A program made the position numbers and the translations under genes. Below, one piece after another: positions 17,313-26,656 of a stretch of DNA of 64,000 nucleotides. The notes beneath the pieces are model-generated. The model saw nothing but the letters and a program-made list of their open reading frames with translations, did no database searches and was not told where the DNA came from. The stretch covers positions 2,054,501 to 2,118,500 of the forward strand of contig JACKIM010000001.1 of NCBI GenBank assembly GCA_020638465.1, given 5' to 3'. Source of the stretch: Geminicoccaceae bacterium (GTDB taxonomy: Bacteria > Pseudomonadota > Alphaproteobacteria > Geminicoccales > Geminicoccaceae). Position 1 is the first letter of the stretch; every line of letters begins with the position of its first letter.

Positions 17313-19322
17313 TTACGCGAACCGCCGCGGAATCGAGGTGCGCCAGCTCTTGGCATAGAGCGACTGCCCGTCCTCGAATGCCTCGACCTCGGCCTCGATA
17401 TACCATTTGTCCCGATCGCAGCGCATCTCGCACACGGCCTCCGTCCGCACGTTCCACGCCTCGCGGCAAAGGGTCTGGCTCCAGTGCATGCGCGCACTGG
17501 CCGAGGTCGGATCGTCGGGATGGATGCTGTAGATCTCCCGGGCGATGTGGCCTGCGATCAGGCCGTGGGTCGGATCCTCATCCTCTCCAAAATCGTCGAA
17601 TATCTCCATGGTGGTGACGCCGCTGGTCAGCGAGCGGACGATTCTCCGCTCGTGCCGCGGGGCGCGGTGATGGGCCAGTGCCAGCGGCTCCGCGGTCACG
17701 GCCTCGGCAAAGACCGGCTCCGGTTCATCGGCCGCCGTTCGCAGCGGCAGCTCCAGCCACGAATGCGCGGGCGCGAGCCTGAGCGTCACCGGTTGCGGGT
17801 CGGGCCAGACCAGCGGCCAGTACGCGTTGGAGATGGCGACGCGAAGGCGCTGTCCGGGCTGCAGCGAGTGGCAGCAGTGATCGAGCGCGATGCGGATGTC
17901 GGCAGCCTCGCCGACCCGCATGGGCTCGGGCTTCTCCGCACTCTCGCGCTGGGACAGGTTCAGCACGCCATAGGTGATCCGCTCCACCGATCCGTCCGGA
18001 TTGATGGCATTGAGGCGAACGGCGATGTGAGCCTGCGGCCTGTCGCTGCTGAGCCGCAGGACGAGCGATGGCGCGCCGAGGATGACGGTTTCCTCCTCGA
18101 CGGGCTGGCCGTCGAAGGTGACGGAGAATGCATCGTCGGACCGCTGGTCGCCGGGAAGATCCGGGCCGAGCCATATGGCGCAATATTCGCCGGCCATGCT
18201 CCCGACATCCTGCGGCGACGCGATGACGACCTCGCCATCCACCGACGTGTCGTTGTCCAGTCCGCCGGGTCCGAAGGGGATGCGTTGCGTGTTGACGTTC
18301 GGTGATGGCCACTGGCGCTCGGCCAGCCAGCGTCCCGCGCGATGCTCGTATTGCACCTGCGGCCGCCCGCCGGTCTGGCAGTAGACCCGGTAGGCAGGCT
18401 CCTGTTCCACATCGTTTTTGATGTCCTTAAGCCAGCGGTCCCACCAGCGCAGCGCTTCCTGGAGGAAGCCGATGCGCGGGCCGGGTACGGCGAAATGGGG
18501 GTATTTATGCACCCAGGGGCCAATGATCCCCTTGCAGGGAACATGCGTCAGGTGTTCCAGCATGGCCGGAACGGCGTTCTTGTAGGAATCGCCCCAGCCG
18601 CCAATGGCAAGCACGGCAGCCTTGATGGTACTGTAGTCCTCGCAGACCGATCCGTGCTTCCAGTAATCATCGCGTTGCTGGTGCTCGTGCCAGAGTTCGG
18701 CCAGGTGCGGCTGGGCCGCGAGGCGTTCGAGCCACATGCGCTTCCATCGCCCGCCGACCAGTTCGGGATCGGGCGGGCGCGACATGTAGGACAGCATGGT
18801 CGCCGACCAGCCGAGGTTTTCGAGCAGGATGCATCCGCCCTTGTAATGCACGTCATCGGCATAGCGGTCGACGGTGGAGCACAGGGTCACCACCGCGTCG
18901 AGCCCCTCGGGTGCACGGGCCGCCACCTGAAGTCCGTTGAAGCCGCCCCAGGAAATGCCCATCATGCCGATCCGGCCGGTGCACCACGGCTGGTCCCGCA
19001 GCCATGCAATCACTTCCAGTGCGTCATCCTGTTCCTGCCGGAGATATTCGTCGTGAAGGAAGCCGTCGGATTCGCCGCTGCCGCGCATGTCGACGCGAAT
19101 GCAGGCATAGCCTCGTGCCGCAAACCATGGGTGGGTCAGCGCATCGCGTGTCGCGGTGCCGTCGCGCTTGCGATAGGGCAGGTATTCGAGGATGGCCGGC
19201 ACCGGCTGGATGTACGCGTCCTCGGGAAGCCAGATGCGGGCGGCAAGGCGGGTCCCGTCACCGAGCTCGATGAATTCATTTTCGATTTCACGTACCGGCT
19301 TTGTGGTCTGGCTCTCTGACAT
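17313..19322 (-). CDS. CocE/NonD-type alpha/beta hydrolase (X-Pro dipeptidyl peptidase-like)
   Basis: Hydrolase of 669 residues. The N-terminal S15-type alpha/beta domain has the nucleophile elbow GISWGG with Ser about residue 124, the early DMRGSGES turn near 78-85 and the likely catalytic His in WVHKYPHFAVPG near 271. The C-terminal third is a PepX_C-like jelly roll (VLRLSSDRPQAHIAVRL and following). Relatives include cocaine esterase, glutaryl acylase and X-Pro dipeptidyl peptidases, so the bond attacked is an ester or amide and cannot be specified. There is no signal peptide. It converges on the GcvT oxidoreductase and diverges from the gene at 19518. Confidence 0.9.
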   Translation of the reverse strand: MSESQTTKPVREIENEFIELGDGTRLAARIWLPEDAYIQPVPAILEYLPYRKRDGTATRDALTHPWFAARGYACIRVDMRGSGESDGFLHDEYLRQEQDDALEVIAWLRDQPWCTGRIGMMGISWGGFNGLQVAARAPEGLDAVVTLCSTVDRYADDVHYKGGCILLENLGWSATMLSYMSRPPDPELVGGRWKRMWLERLAAQPHLAELWHEHQQRDDYWKHGSVCEDYSTIKAAVLAIGGWGDSYKNAVPAMLEHLTHVPCKGIIGPWVHKYPHFAVPGPRIGFLQEALRWWDRWLKDIKNDVEQEPAYRVYCQTGGRPQVQYEHRAGRWLAERQWPSPNVNTQRIPFGPGGLDNDTSVDGEVVIASPQDVGSMAGEYCAIWLGPDLPGDQRSDDAFSVTFDGQPVEEETVILGAPSLVLRLSSDRPQAHIAVRLNAINPDGSVERITYGVLNLSQRESAEKPEPMRVGEAADIRIALDHCCHSLQPGQRLRVAISNAYWPLVWPDPQPVTLRLAPAHSWLELPLRTAADEPEPVFAEAVTAEPLALAHHRAPRHERRIVRSLTSGVTTMEIFDDFGEDEDPTHGLIAGHIAREIYSIHPDDPTSASARMHWSQTLCREAWNVRTEAVCEMRCDRDKWYIEAEVEAFEDGQSLYAKSWRTSIPRRFA

Positions 19323-19517
19323 GCCATTCTCCGTGTGGTGACCGCCTTCGCATCGGCGCTCAGCCTTCCAGGGTCAAGGGCATTGGCCGGATGGATCGGC
19401 GTTCCCGCGCCTGATTTGATGATGGAGACCGATGCCGGCCGGTGATAGGATCATATCCGCGACTGTCGGGGGACGGCCCCGGCGTCATGTGTCGCGCCAG
19501 GGAGGGAGAAAGCGGAG

Positions 19518-20708
19518 TTGAGTGCCACGTCCATCTATGCCTATGCGTGGGATCTGGCCGAGGACGGGCTGGATGAGGTGGTGCCCCGGCTGCGCGATCT
19601 CGGGATCGGCAGGATCGCCATGGCGGCAAGTTATCATGCCGGGAAATTCCTTCGACCGCATGGAAAGCGCGGCAAGGTGTACTTTCCCGAGGATGGGACT
19701 GTCTACTTTCGTCCCGACCCCGGACGCTACGGCAGGCTGAAGCCGCTCGCCAACTCGATGCTCGCCGAGTGCGACATGCTGGCCGAGCTCTGCGCACGCG
19801 GCGACATCGAGGCTCAGGCGTGGACCGTGCTCATGCACAACAGTCGCCTGGGCGCCGAGCATCCCGAAGCCTGCGTCCATAATGCCTTCGGTGATCGCTA
19901 CATCTACAACCTGTGCCCCGCTTCGCCCGACGCCCGGGCCTATGCCGTCGCGCTGGCCGGCGATCTCTCGGATCGTTTCGATCTTGCCGCCATCTCGCTC
20001 GAAACCCCCGGCTATTTACCCTACACCCATGGTTATCATCACGAATTCGCGATGGTTCGGCTCAATGGCTGGGTCAATCGCCTTCTGGGCCTGTGCTTTT
20101 GCGACCACTGTCTGAAGGGGGCGGCGAAGGCCGGTATCGATGCGACGACCCTCCGGCAGCAGGTGGCCGATGATATCGGGGCCGCGCTCGCGAGCCCCGG
20201 CAGCATTCCCGACGACATGGCCGAAGCGGCGTGGCTGGCCGATGTCGTCAGTGACGGCCGACTCCGGGCATTCCTGCAATGGCGCTGCGACACGGTCACC
20301 TCGCTGGTTGGCGACATCCGGGAGGTGGTCCGCAAGTCCGTCAATCTCGCTGTCGTGCCCTCGGTGGTCCGTCCCACCGCCCATTGCTGGTATGAAGGCA
20401 GCGATATTGCCGCTCTGGCGAAGGTTGCCGATACCATCGAAGCCTGTCTCTATGAGCCTTCCGCGGCCCGCGTGACCGCCGACCTGCGCGACATCGGGAG
20501 GCGCATGAAAGGCGAGGGGTGCGTACGCGCGCTGTTGCGCCCGGGATACCCCGACTTCGAGGATCGCGACGCCTTCCTTGCTGCCGTCCGTGCCGCGCGA
20601 AACGAGGGCGTGGACGGCCTGGGCTTCTACAATTACGGGCATCTCCCGGCGGCCCATCTCGACTGGATCGGCGATGCAACGAACGAAAGCCGGAGCATGA
20701 GGTCATGA
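19518..20708 (+). CDS. TIM-barrel, glycoside-hydrolase-like protein of unknown specificity
   Basis: Protein of 396 residues that I cannot place in a named family with certainty. It reads like a beta/alpha barrel: YAYAWDLAEDGLDEV start, AMAASYHAGKF, LCPASPDARAY and the AISLETPGYLPYTHGYHHEF block with acidic and histidine residues. The CFCDHC cluster near residue 194-199 resembles the cysteine motif of GH42-like and related barrels. No signal peptide is present. The start is TTG 19518, with GGAGGGA ten bases upstream; no ATG fits better. Its stop overlaps the ATG of an SDR gene (ATGA), so the two are co-translated and probably act on the same compound, perhaps a sugar derivative or glycoside taken up from outside. 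Confidence 0.75.
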   Translation: MSATSIYAYAWDLAEDGLDEVVPRLRDLGIGRIAMAASYHAGKFLRPHGKRGKVYFPEDGTVYFRPDPGRYGRLKPLANSMLAECDMLAELCARGDIEAQAWTVLMHNSRLGAEHPEACVHNAFGDRYIYNLCPASPDARAYAVALAGDLSDRFDLAAISLETPGYLPYTHGYHHEFAMVRLNGWVNRLLGLCFCDHCLKGAAKAGIDATTLRQQVADDIGAALASPGSIPDDMAEAAWLADVVSDGRLRAFLQWRCDTVTSLVGDIREVVRKSVNLAVVPSVVRPTAHCWYEGSDIAALAKVADTIEACLYEPSAARVTADLRDIGRRMKGEGCVRALLRPGYPDFEDRDAFLAAVRAARNEGVDGLGFYNYGHLPAAHLDWIGDATNESRSMRS

Positions 20709-21496
20709 GTTTCAGGAACAAGGTGGTCGCCATAACGGGTGCTGCGGGCGGTATCGGTCGAGCCCTGTGCCGGCATTTCGCGGGGCAGGGGGCGGTCATC
20801 GCGGCGGTTGATCGCGGCAACGGCGTCGAGGCCGTGGCGTCATCGCTCCGGGACGATGGCGCCGAGGCTGCCCACGGCATTGCCGATATCGGCGATGCCG
20901 CCGCTGTCGCGCGCACGTTCGCAGCCCTCGCCGAACGGCTCGGACCTGTCGACATCCTCGTCAACAATGCCGGCTTTTCCAGCCACATGAACTTCGCCGA
21001 CACCGATCCGGCAGGCTGGGCACACGATGTCAACGGCAATCTCAACGGCACCTACAACTGCGTCCATGCCGTCCTTCCCGCCATGAAGGAACGGATGCGC
21101 GGATGCATCGTCACTGTGGGCTCCGTCAACGCCGCCAGCGCGCTTGGCGATCCGGCCTACAGTGCGGCCAAGGCGGGCATGATCCAGATGACCCGTTCCC
21201 TGGCAGTCGAGTGCGGCCGTTACAACATCCGCGCCAACATCGTCCTGCCGGGCACGGTACGTACGCCGGTCTGGGAGCGCCGCTCGGCCAACGATCCGCG
21301 CATCCTCAGCGTGCTGGCCCGCTGGTATCCGCTGGGCCGGGTCGTGGAGCCGGAAGAAGTCGCGGCAACCGTCGCCTTCCTAGCCTCCGATGCCGCTTCC
21401 GCGATCACCGGCGTGGCACTTCCCGTCGATTGTGGTCTGCTCGCCGGCAACGCTCCGATGACACGTGAGCTGACGCTTGCACCCGGCGAGGACTGA
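20705..21496 (+). CDS. SDR family NAD(P)-dependent oxidoreductase
   Basis: Classical short-chain dehydrogenase/reductase of 263 residues. The cofactor motif TGAAGGIG is at residues 11-18, NNAGF near 92, and the catalytic YSAAK follows a VGSVNAAS strand. The C-terminal ITGVALPVDCG is the usual SDR end. It starts inside the stop of the upstream barrel protein, so it is the second gene of a two-gene unit. A sugar alcohol, uronate or hydroxy acid substrate would fit the neighbour, but this is inference. The gene converges on the ABC-2 export operon with 74 bases between stops. Confidence 0.92.
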   Translation: MSFRNKVVAITGAAGGIGRALCRHFAGQGAVIAAVDRGNGVEAVASSLRDDGAEAAHGIADIGDAAAVARTFAALAERLGPVDILVNNAGFSSHMNFADTDPAGWAHDVNGNLNGTYNCVHAVLPAMKERMRGCIVTVGSVNAASALGDPAYSAAKAGMIQMTRSLAVECGRYNIRANIVLPGTVRTPVWERRSANDPRILSVLARWYPLGRVVEPEEVAATVAFLASDAASAITGVALPVDCGLLAGNAPMTRELTLAPGED

Positions 21497-21570
21497 ACCC
21501 CACGCCTGTCCGGTCGCCTGATCCCGAACGCCCGGCGGTCATGGGCGCCTCGTCAAATCTCACCGGGCAC

Positions 21571-22683
21571 TCAACTCAGGCGGTTGCGGAACAGCCATGC
21601 CGCCAGGGGCAGGGTGACGGCGGCGAGGAGTATGAGAGGCAGGAAGCTCGGCGCGATGTCGGCAAATGTTGCGCCTTCCAGATAGACCCGCCGCACGATG
21701 TCGATGCCGAAGCGCAGGGGATTGGCGTAGGTTGCGATCTGCAGAACATGCGGCATGTTGCGCACCGGCGTCAGCAGGCCCGACAGCAGTATCAACGGCA
21801 TGATCAGCAGGAAAGTATAGAGCATCGCCTGCTGCATCGAAAGTGATACCGCCGAGATCGACAGGCCGATCCCGACCGAAGCGGTCGTGAACACAAGAAG
21901 CCCGACATAGAGAAGCCAGACCGGGCCGGCCATCGGGATCCGGAACCAGAACAGGATGACCAGAAAGATGATCGTCGACTGCGCCAACCCGACAAGGATC
22001 GAAGGCAGCGCCTTGCCGATCAGGATCTGCGAGGGCGTCAGCGGGGTCACCAGAAGCTGGTCGAAGGTGCCCTGCTCGCGTTCGCGCGCAACCGACAGCG
22101 CGGCCAGCAGCAGGGTTTGCAACATACTGAGCGAGGCAATCAATGCTGGCATCAGGTTCCAGCGCGATTCGTAATTGGGGTTGAACCATGCCCGCCGCAC
22201 GATCCTGACCGGCATGCGCTGGCCGATCGACTGGTTATAGCCCGCAACGATCGAGCCGATCTGCGCCGAGGCCGCCCCCGCCGTGGCCGAGTTGCGCCCG
22301 TCGAGGATGATCTGCATCGGGGCCTCGGAACCGGCGGCCAGATGTGAGGCAAAGTCAGGCGGAAAGACGATCGCCAGCAGGGCATCGCCGCTGTCGATCT
22401 GCGTCGCGATCTGGCTGCTGTTGTCCAGCGTTGCAATGCGCGTGAAGACGCCCGTGCCCTCGATTCGCGCCAGGATTTCAGTTGACGCGGCGCTGTGGCT
22501 CTGATCCAGCACCGCAAAGGGCGCATGGGTCAGGTCATAGGTGGCGCCGTAACCGAAGAGCAGCGTCTGCATCAGCGCCGGAGCGATCAGGAGCATGCGG
22601 CTGGACGGGTCCTTCAGGATCGCCAGGAATTCCTTGTGGATCAGGGCGACGGTCTGGGCAATGTAGAGAAGTGTCACCTGCAT
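21571..22683 (-). CDS. ABC-2 type exporter permease, YbhR-like
   Basis: Membrane permease of 370 residues, last gene of a four-gene export operon. One N-terminal helix (MLLIAPALMQTLLFGYG) is followed by a large periplasmic domain of about 130 residues and then five or six C-terminal helices, the standard ABC2_membrane_3 layout. REREQGTFDQLLVTPL near residue 198-213 is the conserved cytoplasmic coupling segment. It starts four bases after the stop of the preceding permease. With that protein it forms the membrane pore used by the ATPase at 23803. Drug or lipid-like compounds are typical cargo in this family. Confidence 0.92.
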   Translation of the reverse strand: MQVTLLYIAQTVALIHKEFLAILKDPSSRMLLIAPALMQTLLFGYGATYDLTHAPFAVLDQSHSAASTEILARIEGTGVFTRIATLDNSSQIATQIDSGDALLAIVFPPDFASHLAAGSEAPMQIILDGRNSATAGAASAQIGSIVAGYNQSIGQRMPVRIVRRAWFNPNYESRWNLMPALIASLSMLQTLLLAALSVAREREQGTFDQLLVTPLTPSQILIGKALPSILVGLAQSTIIFLVILFWFRIPMAGPVWLLYVGLLVFTTASVGIGLSISAVSLSMQQAMLYTFLLIMPLILLSGLLTPVRNMPHVLQIATYANPLRFGIDIVRRVYLEGATFADIAPSFLPLILLAAVTLPLAAWLFRNRLS

Positions 22684-22687
22684 GGGA

Positions 22688-23806
22688 TCAATCCAGCGTC
22701 TTGGCGAGCTTGCGCTGTGCGATGAGGATCAGGACGATCGCGTAGGCAGCCAGCGTCGCATTCGCGGCCAGGATCTGGGGCCAGTAATCGCCCGCCATGA
22801 ACAGCGTCTTGACCAGCCCCATGAAATGCGTGGCAGGCAGAAGCTTGCTGACGATCTGGATGAAGACGGGAACATTGCGCAGATCGAAGACAAAGCCCGA
22901 CAGCATCAGCGCCGGCAGGAAGCTGACCAGCAGCGCCACCTGGCTCGCGGCGAACTGGTTACGCGTGATGCCCGAAATCACCAGCCCCAGTGCCAGCGAC
23001 ACCAGCAGATACAGCAGAGACGAGAGCGCGACGATCCAGAGCGAGCCGCGTATCGGCACGCTGAAGACGAGCTTCGCCGCCAGCAGGCACATGACCAGAT
23101 CGATCACGCCGATGATCAGATAGGGGACGAGCTTGGCCAGCACCATCTCCAGCGGACGGGCCGGGGTGGCGAAGAGCGATTCCAGCGTGCCGCGTTCCCA
23201 TTCGCGTGCGATCAGCAACGAGGTCAGGAACGCGCCGATCAGTGTCATCACCAGAACGATCAGGCCGGGAACGACGAACCATGCGCTGTCGTTGGCCTCG
23301 TTGAACCAGACGCGTGGCACGACCGAGACGGTTGCGCCCGACGGGGCGAGGCTCCTCTGATCGACGAGATGTTGCAGGGCAGTCTGGATGGCGCTGTTTG
23401 CATAACCCTCTATCGACTGTGCGGTATTGGAATCGACCCCGTTCAGGATCAACTGCAATTCGCCCCTGCCGGTGGTCAGATCCCGTGTGAATTCGGCCGG
23501 CACGCGCAAGATCGCATCCGCATCGCCGGCGCGGATCATCTGTTCGGCATCGTGCATCGACCAGGTCCAGATCGGGCTGAGGTAATCCGATCCGGCCAGC
23601 CCCGCCACCATGTTTGTCGTCGGTGCGGAGCTGTCCTCCATGACAACGGCGATACGGGCATTCGTCACATCGAAGGACAGGCCATAGCCGAACAGCAGGA
23701 TCATGACCACCGGCAGGAACAATCCGACGAACAGGTTGCTGCGATCGCGCAGCATCTGGCGCGTTTCCTTGCGGGTCAGGGCGGCAAGGCGCGTGAGCGA
23801 AATCAT
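22688..23806 (-). CDS. ABC-2 type exporter permease, YbhS-like
   Basis: Membrane permease of 372 residues with the same topology as its downstream neighbour: helix one at about 23-42, a large external domain and a C-terminal bundle. The coupling segment is AREWERGTLESLFATPARPLEM near residue 200-220. Its ATG overlaps the ATPase stop (ATGA), showing tight coupling. The conserved MLSGFVFDLRNVP motif occurs near residue 310. It forms a heterodimer with the 21571-22683 product. Confidence 0.92.
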   Translation of the reverse strand: MISLTRLAALTRKETRQMLRDRSNLFVGLFLPVVMILLFGYGLSFDVTNARIAVVMEDSSAPTTNMVAGLAGSDYLSPIWTWSMHDAEQMIRAGDADAILRVPAEFTRDLTTGRGELQLILNGVDSNTAQSIEGYANSAIQTALQHLVDQRSLAPSGATVSVVPRVWFNEANDSAWFVVPGLIVLVMTLIGAFLTSLLIAREWERGTLESLFATPARPLEMVLAKLVPYLIIGVIDLVMCLLAAKLVFSVPIRGSLWIVALSSLLYLLVSLALGLVISGITRNQFAASQVALLVSFLPALMLSGFVFDLRNVPVFIQIVSKLLPATHFMGLVKTLFMAGDYWPQILAANATLAAYAIVLILIAQRKLAKTLD

Positions 23807-25545
23807 GCAGCCGCCTTTTCCGTCTTGGCCGTGCGGGCTTTCTCGACAATGGCGATGAAGGCGCTGTTCATGTCACGGGTGCCTTTCTCGCCCGCCATTT
23901 CCTGCACTTCGCGCGGGGTGCCGATCGCCAGCATTTCGCCCGCATCCTGAATGGCGATCCGGTCGCAATATTCGGCTTCCTCCATGAAATGGGTGGTGAT
24001 GATGATCGTCACGCCGCTTTGCGCCAGCGCGGTGATCGTGCGCCAGAAGGCACGTCGGGCCAGCGGGTCGATACCGCTGGTCGGTTCATCGAGAAAAAGG
24101 ATCTCGGGCTGGTGCAGAAGCCCGGCGGCCATCGCCAGCCGCTGCTTGTAACCCGCGGGCAACGGACCGCTTCTCGCTGACGGGTCCAGATCGAACTGCC
24201 CGGTCAGGCTGATGATCCGATCGTGCAGGGCGCGCCGCGCCAGCCCATAGGCTCCACCGAAGAACCGAAGGTTCTCGCGCACGGTGAGATTGCCGTAGAG
24301 CGCAAATTTCTGCGACACATAGCCGATCCGCGACCGGGCCTGCGCACGGGCGTGGCGCAGGTCGCGACCGGCCACTTCAAGATGGCCGCCGGTTGCGGGC
24401 AGAAGGCCGCAAAGCATGCGGAAGGTCGTGGTCTTGCCCGCGCCGTTCGGGCCGAGCAGGCCGAAGATCTCGCCGCGGGCAACGTCGAAGGACGTGTTGG
24501 CCACGGCGGTGAAATCGCCGAACTTGCGGACAAGATCTCGCACGATGATCACCGGGCTGTTCTTCTCGGATGGTTGTATCTGCACCGAAGCAGGCATCGC
24601 CACAGGGGATGGCGCCTCTCCCTCGTGCTGGCGCAGCAGCAGCATGAAGGCATCTTCCAGCTCTTCGGGACGTGGCTCTGCGGAGGTGTCCTCCAGCAAT
24701 TCACCCAACTGCGCCGCGGTTGTGCCGGGTTGTCGGATGAATCGCACGTTCCCGCCTTGCGGCACCGCGTCGATGATCAGATCGGTGCGGTCGATCAGCC
24801 GGGCCTGCAAGGCGCGGGCAGGCATTCCCGCTGGCGTGGCGGCGGTGAAGGTCAGTCCCTGCGCGCGCTGTCGCAGCGACTTTGGCGTGCCTTCGGCCAG
24901 CAGGCGGCCCTTGTTCATCACGAAGACCTGCGCGCAGCGTTCGGCTTCGTCCATGTAGGAGGTGCTGACGATCACGCTGAGCCCCTCATCTGCAACAAGT
25001 TGCTCGACGATCTGCCACAGGTCGCGTCGCGACAGCGGATCGACCCCGACGCTGGGTTCATCGAGAAGCAGCAGGTCCGGCGAACGGACAAGCGTGCAGG
25101 CCAGGCCCAGCTTCTGCTTCATCCCGCCCGACAGCTTGCCCGCCGGCCGCGCCGTGAACCGCGCCATGTCGGTCATCTCCAGCATGCGGGCGAAACGGGT
25201 CTTGCGTTCACCCGTCGGCACGCCGTGGAGGTCGGCATAAAGATCGAGGTTCTCCTGAACGCTCAGATCCTCGTAAAGGCCGAAGCGCTGCGGCATGTAA
25301 CTGATCCGGTCCTGCACCGCCTGCGGGTCGCGCAACGCGTCAATCCCGAGGACGGCAAGCGTTCCGGCATCGGGCTTCAGCAACCCTGCGAGCATCCGCA
25401 TCAGCGTTGTCTTGCCCGCTCCGTCCGGCCCGACAAGTGCCGTGAATTCGCCCTGCCGGACAGACAGCGAAAGCCCGTCAACCGCCGTCACCGTGTCGCC
25501 GAAGGTCTTGGTGATGCCTGCGGCTGAAACCGTCAGTTCCCTCAT
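23803..25545 (-). CDS. Export ABC transporter ATPase with two nucleotide-binding domains, YbhF-like
   Basis: Tandem ATPase of 580 residues. The first domain has Walker A GPDGAGKTT near residue 39, signature LSGGMKQKLGLA and LLLDEPSVGVDPLSRR. After a linker of about 100 residues the second domain has GPNGAGKTT near residue 365, a degenerate signature LPAGYKQRLAMA, and LFLDEPTSGIDPLARR. A fused double NBD with two separate ABC-2 permeases and a HlyD-like adaptor is the YbhF arrangement of Escherichia coli. Both ends overlap neighbours by four bases (ATGA). Cytoplasmic face of the inner membrane. Confidence 0.94.
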   Translation of the reverse strand: MRELTVSAAGITKTFGDTVTAVDGLSLSVRQGEFTALVGPDGAGKTTLMRMLAGLLKPDAGTLAVLGIDALRDPQAVQDRISYMPQRFGLYEDLSVQENLDLYADLHGVPTGERKTRFARMLEMTDMARFTARPAGKLSGGMKQKLGLACTLVRSPDLLLLDEPSVGVDPLSRRDLWQIVEQLVADEGLSVIVSTSYMDEAERCAQVFVMNKGRLLAEGTPKSLRQRAQGLTFTAATPAGMPARALQARLIDRTDLIIDAVPQGGNVRFIRQPGTTAAQLGELLEDTSAEPRPEELEDAFMLLLRQHEGEAPSPVAMPASVQIQPSEKNSPVIIVRDLVRKFGDFTAVANTSFDVARGEIFGLLGPNGAGKTTTFRMLCGLLPATGGHLEVAGRDLRHARAQARSRIGYVSQKFALYGNLTVRENLRFFGGAYGLARRALHDRIISLTGQFDLDPSARSGPLPAGYKQRLAMAAGLLHQPEILFLDEPTSGIDPLARRAFWRTITALAQSGVTIIITTHFMEEAEYCDRIAIQDAGEMLAIGTPREVQEMAGEKGTRDMNSAFIAIVEKARTAKTEKAAA

Positions 25546-26537
25546 GACACGGACCCGAACGGTATGCGGACAGTCACCGGCTGGCCCAGGCGCAGCCGAT
25601 CGTCCTTGTCTTCGACGGATACATGGACTTCATAGACAAGGCTGGTCCGCAGCTCCTCGGTCTGCACGACCTTGGGCGTGAACTCGGCCACCGACGAGAT
25701 ATAACCGACCTGGCCGATAATCGACTGGTCGGGAAAGCTGTCGGTCAGAACCTGCGCCTCCATCCCCGGCCGGATCCGCCCGAGATCGGCCTCACGCACA
25801 TAAATCCGGACCCATTTCGGCTGCCGCAATGCCAGCGCATAGACCGGCGATTGTGTCGAGACCATGTCGCCGGGTTCGCGCAGGCGCGATCGGACCACGG
25901 CATCGCTGGGCGCGCGCAATACCCCCTGACTGATCTGGAACCGCAGCAACTCCAACTGCGCCTCGGCCGCCCGCAACCGGGATTCGGTTGCGGCCAGTTC
26001 CTCTTCGCGGGTTCCGGCCAGAAGCAGATTAAGGGCTGCGTCATACTGATCGACCAATGCATTCGCTGCACCCGCCTCGGCTTCGGCGCGATCCATATCG
26101 GCCTGACTGGCCGCGCTGCTACCCGAGGTCATCAGCCGCGCAACGCGATCCCGCTGAAGATTCGCCAAAGTCGCGCTCGCCTCCGCAGAGGCTCCTCTGG
26201 CCCGCGCCTGCGCGATTTCCTCCTCACGCGCACCCTTGCGCAATTCGAGAAGGTTCTGACGCTGCGCCTCGACCGTGGCCGCCTGAGCCTTGGCCTGCAA
26301 TTCGAGCGCCCGGGTGTCGAGGCGGCCGATCACCTGATCGGCGGCGACCTCGTCGCCTTCCTCGACGCCGAGTTCGGTGATCCTGCCATTGCCGTCGAAG
26401 GCCAGCGCGATCTGCCGGACATCGATATTCCCGTAAAGTGTCAGGCTGTCCTGTCCGGTTGCCGCCCGCTGGTTCCACCAGAGCCATCCCCCTGCAGCCA
26501 GAGCAAGTATCAGCACGACAGGCAGGATCCGTTTCAT
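25542..26537 (-). CDS. HlyD-family membrane fusion/adaptor protein, YbhG-like
   Basis: Periplasmic adaptor of 331 residues, first gene of the export operon. An N-terminal anchor helix (PVVLILALAAGGWLWW) is followed by a biotinyl-lipoyl-like strand region (YGNIDVRQIALAFDGNGRI), a long alpha-helical coiled-coil hairpin rich in Ala, Gln and Arg (about residues 80-190) and a C-terminal beta-barrel part. The start at 26537 is preceded by GGAGGT at five bases; the open frame upstream would read through the TetR regulator region and is not used. It links the inner-membrane ABC complex to an outer-membrane channel encoded elsewhere. Confidence 0.93.
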   Translation of the reverse strand: MKRILPVVLILALAAGGWLWWNQRAATGQDSLTLYGNIDVRQIALAFDGNGRITELGVEEGDEVAADQVIGRLDTRALELQAKAQAATVEAQRQNLLELRKGAREEEIAQARARGASAEASATLANLQRDRVARLMTSGSSAASQADMDRAEAEAGAANALVDQYDAALNLLLAGTREEELAATESRLRAAEAQLELLRFQISQGVLRAPSDAVVRSRLREPGDMVSTQSPVYALALRQPKWVRIYVREADLGRIRPGMEAQVLTDSFPDQSIIGQVGYISSVAEFTPKVVQTEELRTSLVYEVHVSVEDKDDRLRLGQPVTVRIPFGSVS

Positions 26538-26558
26538 CGCCGACCTCCAGTCTAAAAC

Positions 26559-26571
26559 TAAATTGAATTTA
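26559..26571. promoter_or_regulatory. Candidate TetR-family operator, 13-bp palindrome
   Basis: TAAATT-G-AATTTA is a perfect inverted repeat in an AT-rich patch between the divergent export operon and its TetR-type regulator. It lies 22 bases upstream of the adaptor start and overlaps the predicted -10 box. Position and symmetry fit a repressor operator; binding is inferred. Confidence 0.55.
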
Positions 26572-26594
26572 ATATACTCCGGTGCTAATGTCGA
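26566..26594 (-). promoter_or_regulatory. Candidate promoter of the export operon
   Basis: On the minus strand TCGACA (26594-26589) is followed after exactly 17 bases by TAAATT (26571-26566). The -10 element lies inside the palindrome, so a bound repressor would block it. Confidence 0.4.
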
Positions 26595-26656
26595 GACGTC
26601 TTCACACAGCCCGGCATCGTTGCCCGAGGGACCCTGCATTGGGATGGAGAGACGTG

